Position numbers and translations under genes: made by a program | Shown: in pieces, positions 17,353-25,065 of the stretch | How positions within the stretch are numbered: the first letter of the stretch is position 1 | Layout: each line of letters begins with the position of its first letter | NCBI GenBank assembly: GCA_002340095.1 | Contig: DDKS01000035.1 | Location: 1 to 64,000 of the forward strand | DNA: 64,000 nucleotides | From: Betaproteobacteria bacterium UBA2592 | GTDB lineage: Bacteria; Pseudomonadota; Gammaproteobacteria; Burkholderiales; Rhodocyclaceae | Reading direction: 5' to 3' | Notes under the pieces: generated by a model | What the model saw: the letters and a program-made list of their open reading frames with translations, nothing else | Told to the model about the DNA's origin: nothing | Database searches by the model: none

Positions 17353-18420
17353 ATGTGTACGACTTGCGGCTGCGCCAGCGGCGAAACCCGGATCGAAGGT
17401 CAGGCGGTGGCGCACGACCCGCTCCACCACCATGAGCACACCCACGGGGATGGCACCCGGCACAGCCACCCCCACGACCACCGGCACGAGCACGGCCACG
17501 GGGCCGGGCACGAGCATCACCACCATGGCCACGACCCCGGTCACAGCCATGGCGCGGCAGACGAGCACTGGCACCAGCACGAGGATGGCACCTGGCACAG
17601 CCACAGTCATGACGATCACGCCCATGCCCACCACGACGAAGCGCCGGGGGGCCGGGCCGACCTGGATTACGGTGCCGGCGCCGCCCGCGCCCACGCCCCC
17701 GGCATGACTCAGGCGCGCATGGTGCAGATCGAGCAGGACATCCTGGCCCGGAACAACCAGTACGCCGCCCAAAACCGCCAGCGCCTCTTTGATGCGGCGA
17801 TCCTGGCCCTCAACCTGGTCTCCAGCCCCGGCTCCGGCAAGACCACCCTGCTCACCCGCACCCTGGAGGCCCTCAAGGCCGAGCTGCCCCTGGCGGTGAT
17901 CGAGGGGGACCAGGAAACCGCCTTCGACGCCGAACGCATCCGCGCCACCGGCGTCCCTGCCCTGCAGATCAACACCGGCAAGGGCTGCCACCTGGACGCC
18001 CACATGGTGGGCCACGCCCTGGAAAAACTGCCCCTGCCCGAAGGCGGGGTGCTGTTCATCGAAAACGTGGGAAACCTGGTCTGCCCGGCCGCCTTCGACC
18101 TGGGCGAAGCGGCCAAGGTGGCGATTCTCTCGGTCACCGAGGGGGCCGACAAGCCCCTCAAGTATCCGGACATGTTCCACGCCGCCCGGCTACTGCTGAT
18201 CAACAAGAGCGACCTGCTGCCCTATGTGCAGTTCGACGTGGACCAGGCCATCGCCTACGCCCGCCGGGTCAATCCCCGCCTGGAGGTGCTCACCCTGTCC
18301 GCCACCACGGGGGAGGGCTTCGACGCCTGGCTGGACTGGCTGCGCCAGCGCCTGGCCGAAGTGAAGGGCGCCCGCATCCGCCAGCTGGAAGCGGAACTGG
18401 CAAAGCTGAAAGGCGCCTGA
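17353..18420 (+). CDS. hypB: Hydrogenase nickel-incorporation GTPase HypB
   Basis: A 355-residue GTPase. The start MCTTCGC is the high-affinity CxxCxC-type nickel site. Residues about 17-100 are strongly His-rich (repeated HxH and HHH), a nickel-storage region. The G domain begins with the P-loop SPGSGKTT (about 157-164) and continues with EGDQ, ENVGN and NKSDLLP. GAGAGGAAAA precedes the ATG. Confidence 0.96.
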   Translation: MCTTCGCASGETRIEGQAVAHDPLHHHEHTHGDGTRHSHPHDHRHEHGHGAGHEHHHHGHDPGHSHGAADEHWHQHEDGTWHSHSHDDHAHAHHDEAPGGRADLDYGAGAARAHAPGMTQARMVQIEQDILARNNQYAAQNRQRLFDAAILALNLVSSPGSGKTTLLTRTLEALKAELPLAVIEGDQETAFDAERIRATGVPALQINTGKGCHLDAHMVGHALEKLPLPEGGVLFIENVGNLVCPAAFDLGEAAKVAILSVTEGADKPLKYPDMFHAARLLLINKSDLLPYVQFDVDQAIAYARRVNPRLEVLTLSATTGEGFDAWLDWLRQRLAEVKGARIRQLEAELAKLKGA

Positions 18421-18421
18421 G

Positions 18422-20764
18422 TTGCAAGAAGCGCGGCGCTTCCTGGTCACGGGTCTGGTCCAGGGGGTGGGGTTCCGCCCCGCCGTCTGGCACCTGGCCC
18501 GGGACCTGGGGCTCACCGGCTGGGTGAGCAACGGCCCGGCCGGAGTGGACATCCACCTGGAAGGCCCGGCCACAGTGCTGGACGACTTCGCCGCCCGCCT
18601 GCCCGGCGCCGCCCCGGCCCTGGCCCGCATCGAGAGCCTGAGCGCGACCGCCGCCGCCTTGGCGCTGCACCGGGACTTCCGCATCCTGGAAACCGCCGCC
18701 ACCGGGGCAAGCCCCGGCAGCGCCCCGGTCAGCACCGCCATCGGCCCGGACCTGGGCGTCTGCCCCGACTGCCTCACCGAACTCTTCGACCCCGCCAGCC
18801 GCCGTTACCGCTACCCGCTCCTGGCCTGCACCCGCTGCGGCCCCCGCTACACGGTGACCCGGCAGCTGCCCTACCACCGCGCCGCCACCAGCCTCGCCCC
18901 CTTTCCCCTCTGCCCGGCCTGCGAGCGGGAATACACGGACCCGGCCGACCGGCGCTTTCATGCCGAAGCCACCGCCTGCCCGGTCTGCGGCCCGGGCCAC
19001 CGGCTCCTGGATGCCGACGGCCAGCCCCGGCCCGGAGACCCGGTGGCTGGCGCCCTGACTCTGCTGCGCCAGGGCGGCATCCTCGCCCTGAAGGGCCTGG
19101 GCGGTTTCCACCTGGCCTGCGACGCCAGGAACCCGGCCGCCGTGGCCCGCCTGCGGCAACGGAAGAACCGGGAAGCGAAGCCCTTCGCCCTGCTGGCCGC
19201 CAACCTCGCCTCCCTGGCGGGCTGGGCCGACTGCGATGAACAGGCCGCCCGGCTGCTGCAAAGCCCGGCCCGGCCCATCGTGCTGCTGCCCGCCCAGGGC
19301 GAGCCGGAGGCCCTGTTCCCCGGTGTGGCCCCGGGCCTCGCCCACCTGGGTGTGATGCTGCCCGCCACCCCCATGCAGTGGCTGCTCTTCCACGAAGCCG
19401 CCGGCCGGCCCGCCGGCAGCGGCTGGACCAGCGCCCCCCAGGAACTGCTGCTGGTGATGACCAGCGCCAACCCGGGCGGCGAACCTCTCGTCACCGGCAA
19501 CACCGAGGCCCTGGAACGGCTGGCCGGCATCGCCGATGCCTACTGGCTGCACGACCGGGACATCGTGGTGCGCAGCGACGACAGCCTGATCGCCGCCCAC
19601 GGCCCCTTCATCCGCCGGGCCCGGGGCTACACGCCCGAGGCCATTCCCCTGACCGGGGACGGGCCGGACGTGCTGGCCCTGGGGGCCTGGCTGAAGAATG
19701 CCATCTGCCTGACCCGGGGCCGCCAGGCCTTCCTCTCCCAGCATGTCGGCAGCCTCGATAACGCCGCCACCTACGCCTTCCTCGAAGAGACGGTGGCGCA
19801 TCTGCTCGCCACCCTGGAAGTGCGGCCCGCCGCCATCGCCCACGACCTGCACCCGGACTTCCCCTCCACCCGCCTGGCCCTGGAACTGGCCGAGCGCCTG
19901 GGGGTGCCCGCCTGCGGCATCGCCCACCACCATGCCCATATCGCCGCCGTCTGCTGCGAGCACGGCGTCACCGGGCCGGTCCTGGGCCTGGCCCTGGACG
20001 GGGTGGGCCTGGGGCCCGATGGGGGACTCTGGGGCGGCGAACTGCTGCGGGTACATGGCAGCGACTGCCAGCGCCTCGGCCACCTGCTCCCCCTGGCCCT
20101 GCCCGGTGGCGACAAGGCCGCCCGGGAACCCTGGCGCCTGGCCGTGGCGCTCCTGCACCGGGCCGGCGCCGCCGACCGGGTGCCCGGCTGGCTGGCCCGG
20201 CGCTTTCCCGGCCGGGACCTGGGGCCGCTCCTTCCCATGCTGGACAGGGGACTCAATTGCCCGCCCACCTCCAGCCTGGGCCGGGTCTTCGACGCCGCCG
20301 CCGCCCTCCTGGGCCTGCGCGACGTGAATGGCTACGAGGCCCAGGCTGCCATGGAGCTGGAAGCCCTGGCCTGGCGTCACGGCCCGGCAACCCCGGATGC
20401 CAATGGCTTTAGCATCCAGGAGGGTCGCCTCGACCTGACGCCCCTGCTGCTCGACCTCGCCGAGGAGGCCGATCCGGCCCGGGGGGCCGCCCGCTTCCAT
20501 GCCACCCTGGCCCTGGCCCTGGCCGAATGGGCCGCCCAGGCGGCGGCAAGGACCGGGCTGGACACCCTGGCCCTGGGCGGCGGCTGCCTGCAGAATGGCC
20601 GGCTCACCCGGCAACTCGGCGAACACCTGGCCCGGCACGGCCTCAAGGCCCTGCTGCCCCGCCGGGCCCCGGCCGGCGACGGGGGGCTGGCCCTGGGCCA
20701 GGCCTGGATCGCCCGACTGATGTACCCCAAACCGCACACAATGGAGACACCCTCATGTGCCTAG
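18422..20764 (+). CDS. hypF: Carbamoyltransferase HypF
   Basis: A 780-residue protein that makes the cyanide ligand precursor from carbamoyl phosphate. Domains in order: acylphosphatase (GLVQGVGFRPAVW, residues about 10-95), zinc-finger region with four CxxC pairs (about 117-195), YrdC-like domain (LKGLGGFHLACDA, RKNREAKPFAL), and a Kae1-like C-terminal domain (ACGIAHHHAHIAAV). The start is TTG 18422, two bases after the hypB stop; no better start retains the acylphosphatase motif. The 3' end overlaps hypC by 10 bases. Confidence 0.94.
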   Translation: MQEARRFLVTGLVQGVGFRPAVWHLARDLGLTGWVSNGPAGVDIHLEGPATVLDDFAARLPGAAPALARIESLSATAAALALHRDFRILETAATGASPGSAPVSTAIGPDLGVCPDCLTELFDPASRRYRYPLLACTRCGPRYTVTRQLPYHRAATSLAPFPLCPACEREYTDPADRRFHAEATACPVCGPGHRLLDADGQPRPGDPVAGALTLLRQGGILALKGLGGFHLACDARNPAAVARLRQRKNREAKPFALLAANLASLAGWADCDEQAARLLQSPARPIVLLPAQGEPEALFPGVAPGLAHLGVMLPATPMQWLLFHEAAGRPAGSGWTSAPQELLLVMTSANPGGEPLVTGNTEALERLAGIADAYWLHDRDIVVRSDDSLIAAHGPFIRRARGYTPEAIPLTGDGPDVLALGAWLKNAICLTRGRQAFLSQHVGSLDNAATYAFLEETVAHLLATLEVRPAAIAHDLHPDFPSTRLALELAERLGVPACGIAHHHAHIAAVCCEHGVTGPVLGLALDGVGLGPDGGLWGGELLRVHGSDCQRLGHLLPLALPGGDKAAREPWRLAVALLHRAGAADRVPGWLARRFPGRDLGPLLPMLDRGLNCPPTSSLGRVFDAAAALLGLRDVNGYEAQAAMELEALAWRHGPATPDANGFSIQEGRLDLTPLLLDLAEEADPARGAARFHATLALALAEWAAQAAARTGLDTLALGGGCLQNGRLTRQLGEHLARHGLKALLPRRAPAGDGGLALGQAWIARLMYPKPHTMETPSCA

Positions 20765-21000
20765 CCATACCTGCCCGCGTGGTCGAACTGCGGGACCCCG
20801 ACCTGGCCGTCGTGGACCTGTCCGGCGTGCAGAAGGAAATCTCCCTGGCCCTGGTGGACGACGTGGCCGTGGGCGATTACGTGATCGTGCACGTGGGCTA
20901 CGCCCTCAACAAGCTGGACCCGGAAGAGGCCGCCAAGACCCTGGCCCTGTTCGCCGAGCTGGGGGAATTCAACCAGACCGGAATCAGCCATGAACCTTAA
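20755..21000 (+). CDS. hypC: Hydrogenase assembly chaperone HypC
   Basis: An 81-residue HypC with MCLAIPARV at the N-terminus (Cys2 essential for HypD interaction). It is the second HypC-family protein in the window; position beside hypF and hypD marks it as the general HypC. Start overlaps hypF by 10 bases. Downstream, 132 bases and a repeat element separate it from hypD. Confidence 0.93.
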   Translation: MCLAIPARVVELRDPDLAVVDLSGVQKEISLALVDDVAVGDYVIVHVGYALNKLDPEEAAKTLALFAELGEFNQTGISHEP

Positions 21001-21006
21001 AAACTC

Positions 21007-21114
21007 ACCACAGAGACACGAAGACACAGAGAAACTCGTGCGAAAACACGCTCATAAGCTTGGCAATCCCCGACAACGCTTTGCTTTTCCTCCGAGCCTC
21101 CGTGTCTTTGTGGT
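21007..21114. repeat. MITE-like inverted-repeat element between hypC and hypD
   Basis: Imperfect terminal inverted repeats occupy 21007-21031 and 21090-21114, matching at 20 of 25 positions; the left arm begins ACCACAGAGACACG. The spacer is about 58 bases with no coding sense, and is less GC-rich than its surroundings. The arms resemble dispersed palindromic elements with CACAGAGACACAGAG motifs known from several proteobacterial genomes. It fills almost the whole hypC-hypD gap. Confidence 0.75.
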
Positions 21115-21132
21115 TCAACCAGGGTTTCAAGC

Positions 21133-22272
21133 ATGAAATACATTGACGAATTCCGGGACGGGGACCTGGCCCGTAACATCGCCCGCAGCATCGCCACCGA
21201 GGCCGACCCGGCCCGGGAATACCGCTTCATGGAATTCTGCGGTGGCCACACCCATGCCATCTCCCGCTACGGTCTGACGGATCTGCTGCCTGCCAACGTA
21301 CGCATGATCCACGGCCCCGGCTGCCCGGTCTGCGTGCTGCCCATCGGCCGGGTGGACCAGGCGATCCGCATGGCCCTCGAACACGAGGTGATCCTCTGCA
21401 CCTACGGGGACTGCCTGCGGGTGCCCGCCTCCGACGGTCTCTCGCTCCTCAAGGCCCGGGCCCGGGGCGCCGAGGTGCGCATGGTCTATTCCACCCAGGA
21501 CGCCCTGGCCCTGGCGCAAAAACACCCGGAGCGGCAGGTGGTGTTCTTCGCCATCGGTTTCGAGACCACCACGCCGCCCACGGCCGTGGCCATCGAACAG
21601 GCCCGGGCCCTGGGCCTCGCCAACTTCTCGGTGCTGTGCTGCCACGTGCTCACCCCGGCGGCCATCATCGGCATCCTCGAATCGCCGGAAGCCAAGGCCG
21701 GCGGCGTGGCCCTGGACGGCATGGTGGGCCCAGCCCACGTATCCACGGTGATCGGCAGCGCCCCCTACGAGTTCGTGCCGGAGCGCTACGGCAAGCCGGT
21801 GGTGATCGCCGGCTTCGAGCCCCTGGACGTGATGCAGGCGATCCTGATGCTGGTGCGCCAGGTAAACGAAGGCCGGGCCGAGGTGGAAAACGAATTCACC
21901 CGGGCCGTGAGCCGGGAGGGCAATAAAAAAGCCCAGGCCCTGGTGGCAAAAATCTTCGAACTGCGCCCCGAGTTCGAATGGCGGGGCCTGGGCACCGTGC
22001 CCGACAGCGCCTTGAAGCTGCGCCCCGAATACGCGGCCTTCGATGCGGAACTGCGCTTTCCCCTGCCCTACACCCCGGTACCCGATCACAAGGCCTGCGA
22101 GTGCGGCGCCATCCTGCGCGGCGTCAAGGAACCCCGGGACTGCAAGGTGTTCGGCACCGTCTGCACCCCGGAAACCCCCCTGGGCTCCTGCATGGTCTCC
22201 TCCGAAGGGGCCTGCGCCGCCCATTACACCTACGGCCGCCACCTGCAGCACCCGCAGGAATGCCCCGGGTGA
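21133..22272 (+). CDS. hypD: Hydrogenase formation protein HypD
   Basis: A 379-residue Fe-S protein that, with HypC and HypE, builds Fe(CN)2CO. Signature blocks are MEFCGGHTHAISRYG, GPGCPVCVLP, FFAIGFETTTP and the Fe-S cluster cysteines in CECGAILRGVKEP and CTPETPLGSCMVSSEGACAAHY. Full length. It is followed, with 13 bases of overlap, by an unrelated histidine kinase; the expected hypE lies 17.5 kb away. Confidence 0.95.
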   Translation: MKYIDEFRDGDLARNIARSIATEADPAREYRFMEFCGGHTHAISRYGLTDLLPANVRMIHGPGCPVCVLPIGRVDQAIRMALEHEVILCTYGDCLRVPASDGLSLLKARARGAEVRMVYSTQDALALAQKHPERQVVFFAIGFETTTPPTAVAIEQARALGLANFSVLCCHVLTPAAIIGILESPEAKAGGVALDGMVGPAHVSTVIGSAPYEFVPERYGKPVVIAGFEPLDVMQAILMLVRQVNEGRAEVENEFTRAVSREGNKKAQALVAKIFELRPEFEWRGLGTVPDSALKLRPEYAAFDAELRFPLPYTPVPDHKACECGAILRGVKEPRDCKVFGTVCTPETPLGSCMVSSEGACAAHYTYGRHLQHPQECPG

Positions 22273-24251
22273 ACGGACCGGACACCGGCGGGCCGTCCTG
22301 CCGCAGCGGCTACCATGAGCGCTGGCGCAAGCCGGCGCTGGCCGGGCTCGCCCTGCTGCTGTGGCTGGTCATGCTCCTGCCGGGCTGGGCCGGCAGCGCC
22401 ACGGCGCCCGAGCAGCCCGGGCAGGGCTCCCCCGTCTATCCTGCCCTGGCGGTGCTCGCCGACCCGGAAGGCCGCCTGAACCTGGAAGAGGTGCGTGCCG
22501 CCGATGCCGCCGGCCGCTTCCAGCCGGCTTCCAACGCCTTTGCCGGTGGCTACACGCGCCAGGTGCACTGGTTCCGCTTCCGGCTCGACGCTCCCGCTCC
22601 CCTGTCCCATGCCGCGCCGCACCGACGCCTGCTGCTGGAGGTGCTGCCTCCCTATCTGGACGACATCCGCCTCTACCTGCCGCGCCCGGGAGCAAACGGC
22701 GCCTTTGAGGAAAAGGTGGCCGGCGACCTGCACCCCTTCGGCCGCCGGGAGCTACCCGGGCGCAACTTCGTTTTCTACGTGCCCTTCCCCGACGACCAGC
22801 CCCAGACCCTGTACCTGCGCCTGCAGACCAGCAGCAGTTCCTTCCTGCTCCTGCGGGCCTGGAACCCGCCCGATTTCCTCCATAATCACGCCCGGGAATA
22901 CGCCCTGTTCGGCCTTTATTACGGACTGATGCTGGCCCTGCTGGTATTCAACCTCTGGCACGGCCAGTGGCGCCAGGAACCGGCCTACCCCCCCTTCATC
23001 GCCCACCTCGGTTCCCTCCTCCTGCTGCTGCCGGCCATGAACGGCCTGGTAAGCGAATACCTGTTGCCCGACCACCCCCGCATCGCCAATGCCTGGGTTT
23101 CGTACATGGTGCTCGTCACTGTCGGTCTGACCGCCCACTTCCACCGCACCATCCTCGAGATCGACCGGCGGCAGCCCTGGCTCAATGCCTACTTCCTCGG
23201 CATCACCTGGCTGCCCCTGGCCGCCACCCTGACCGTTCCCCTGAGCCTCTTCACCGAAACGGCCCGGGTGGTACTGTTTCTCTCCATGTTCTCGCCCCTG
23301 GCCGGCCTGTTCCGGGCCGCCCAGCTCTTGCGCCAGCGCCGGGAAGGGAGCTGCTTCCTGGTCCTGGCCCAGCTGTTTTCCCTGGCGGGTTATGGCTATT
23401 CCCTGAGCGCCCTGCTCGGCCTGACCGAAGGCCAGCAGGAGCAGCTCTATGCCATCCAGCTCTGCGCCCTGCTCTCCCTGCTTGCCTTCAACGCCGTGCT
23501 CATGAGCCGGCTGCGCCAGCGGCATCTGTACCACGAGGAAGCCCAGAAGGCCGCGGAACAGGCCCAGTCGGCGCATCTGGCAACCCAGCTGGCCCAGCAA
23601 CGCCAGGAGGCCTTGCTGAGCATGCTCACCCACGAACTGAAGACCCCCCTGGGAGTGCTCCGCCTGGCCCTGGACCGCCTCAGCGGCGACGCCACGGTCC
23701 TGCGCCACGCCCGCACGGCCGTGCGCGACATCAGTGACGTGGTGGACCGCTGCATGCAGGTCGACCTGCTGGACAAGGGGGACATCTCCCTGCAGACCGC
23801 TCCCTGCGACCTGGCGGCGCTACTGACAGAACTGCGGGAGATGACCCGGGACCCCGGCCGGGTGGTGCTGCAACTGGCCACCCCGCTACCGCCTCTGGTG
23901 AGCGACCCCCTGCTATTGCGCACCATCCTCGCCAACCTGCTCGACAACGCCCTCAAGTACAGCCCCACCGGCAGTCCGGTGAGCGTCTCGGCCGCCCCGG
24001 AAACCCGGGAAGGATGCCCGGGCCTGCAAGTGGTGGTGGAAAACCTGCCGGGCAGCGCCGGCCACCCGGATCCGGAACGGATCTACGAGCGCTATTACCG
24101 CAGCCCCACCGCCTACGCCCGTACCGGCTCGGGCCTCGGCCTGTTCATCGCCCGGCAGCTGGCAGAGCGCCTGGGCATCCAGTTGCGTTATATTCCGGGC
24201 CTGGAATACGAACCCGTGCGTTTCAGCTGCTGGATTCCCTGCCCGTCATGA
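22260..24251 (+). CDS. Sensor histidine kinase with 7TMR-DISM-type receptor module
   Basis: A 663-residue membrane kinase. After an N-terminal helix (ALAGLALLLWLVMLLPG) comes a periplasmic 7TMR-DISM extracellular-type domain (about 50-215), then seven hydrophobic helices (about 218-415), a coiled coil, and HisKA/HATPase domains. H-box SMLTHELKTPLG (His458), N-box LLDNALKYSP and G-box TGSGLGLFIARQLAERLG are intact. ATG 22260 overlaps hypD; GTG 22269 is an alternative. It forms a pair with the next gene. The ligand is unknown; DISM modules are thought to bind carbohydrates or other small molecules. Confidence 0.88.
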   Translation: MPRVNGPDTGGPSCRSGYHERWRKPALAGLALLLWLVMLLPGWAGSATAPEQPGQGSPVYPALAVLADPEGRLNLEEVRAADAAGRFQPASNAFAGGYTRQVHWFRFRLDAPAPLSHAAPHRRLLLEVLPPYLDDIRLYLPRPGANGAFEEKVAGDLHPFGRRELPGRNFVFYVPFPDDQPQTLYLRLQTSSSSFLLLRAWNPPDFLHNHAREYALFGLYYGLMLALLVFNLWHGQWRQEPAYPPFIAHLGSLLLLLPAMNGLVSEYLLPDHPRIANAWVSYMVLVTVGLTAHFHRTILEIDRRQPWLNAYFLGITWLPLAATLTVPLSLFTETARVVLFLSMFSPLAGLFRAAQLLRQRREGSCFLVLAQLFSLAGYGYSLSALLGLTEGQQEQLYAIQLCALLSLLAFNAVLMSRLRQRHLYHEEAQKAAEQAQSAHLATQLAQQRQEALLSMLTHELKTPLGVLRLALDRLSGDATVLRHARTAVRDISDVVDRCMQVDLLDKGDISLQTAPCDLAALLTELREMTRDPGRVVLQLATPLPPLVSDPLLLRTILANLLDNALKYSPTGSPVSVSAAPETREGCPGLQVVVENLPGSAGHPDPERIYERYYRSPTAYARTGSGLGLFIARQLAERLGIQLRYIPGLEYEPVRFSCWIPCPS

Positions 24252-24946
24252 CCATCAGACCCTGCCACATCGCCGTCGTGGAAGACCACGAAGCCCTGCG
24301 GGAAATGACCATGGCCACCCTGGCCGACCCTCCGGCCTGGCTGGTGCGCGGCTATGGCAGTGCCGAGGCGCTGCTGGGGGAGCTGGAACGCCACCCGCTG
24401 GACATCGTCATCCTGGACGTGAACCTGCCCGGTGCCAGCGGTTTCAGTCTGGCCCGGACCCTGCGCCAGGTAGCCCCCGACGTGGGCATCCTCATGCTCA
24501 CCGTGCGCGGCAAGGTGGAAGACAAGCTGCTCGGTTACGACAGCGGCGCCGACCTTTACCTGCCCAAACCCGTCGATGGCAACGAACTGCGCGCGGCGGT
24601 GCGGGCCCTGGCCCGGCGTCTGCAGCGGCAGGATGCCCCCCCGGCGCCGGAAGCGGCGGCACCGGCCTGGGGTCTGTCCGCCGACGGCTGGACCTTCATG
24701 GATGGCCAGGGAAAGCCACTCCCGCTCACCGCCCAGGAGCGCACCTTCTTACAGTACCTCACAGCCCGCCTGGGGGAGGCGGTCTCCCGCGAAAGCATCG
24801 CCGTCGCCCTGGGAGAAGACCCCTACGAGTACGACTACCACCGCCTCGAAGTACTGGTGAGCCGCCTGCGTCGCAAGGCCCTGGAACAGGGCGTGGACCT
24901 GCCCCTGCGGGCCGTGCGCGGCGTGGGCTACGTCATGCCCGGCTAA
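24248..24946 (+). CDS. OmpR-type response regulator
   Basis: A 232-residue two-domain regulator: receiver (acidic pocket VVEDH, phospho-acceptor Asp57 in VILDVNLPG, Lys in YLPKP) and a winged-helix DNA-binding domain (LTAQERTFLQYL, YEYDYHRLEVLVSRLRRK, VRGVGYVM). ATG overlaps the kinase stop by 4 bases. The cellulose genes begin 120 bases downstream in the same direction, so they are candidate targets; this is inference. Confidence 0.9.
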   Translation: MTIRPCHIAVVEDHEALREMTMATLADPPAWLVRGYGSAEALLGELERHPLDIVILDVNLPGASGFSLARTLRQVAPDVGILMLTVRGKVEDKLLGYDSGADLYLPKPVDGNELRAAVRALARRLQRQDAPPAPEAAAPAWGLSADGWTFMDGQGKPLPLTAQERTFLQYLTARLGEAVSRESIAVALGEDPYEYDYHRLEVLVSRLRRKALEQGVDLPLRAVRGVGYVMPG

Positions 24947-25065
24947 CACCGGTTCCGGCGCCGTCCCTCACGGGAAGTGAGAGTGTTTGTGCGTGACCGG
25001 CGCCCCCCGTGCCGAGAGAATCGCCCCCCCATTGTCCTGAAACATTTGGCAGCCCCCTGACTCCC

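Noticed and set aside
24961..24996. Possible riboswitch or terminator between the response regulator and bcsB
   Set aside because: Only a 5-bp CTCAC/GTGAG hairpin and overlapping alternatives are visible. No T run and no c-di-GMP aptamer motifs were found.
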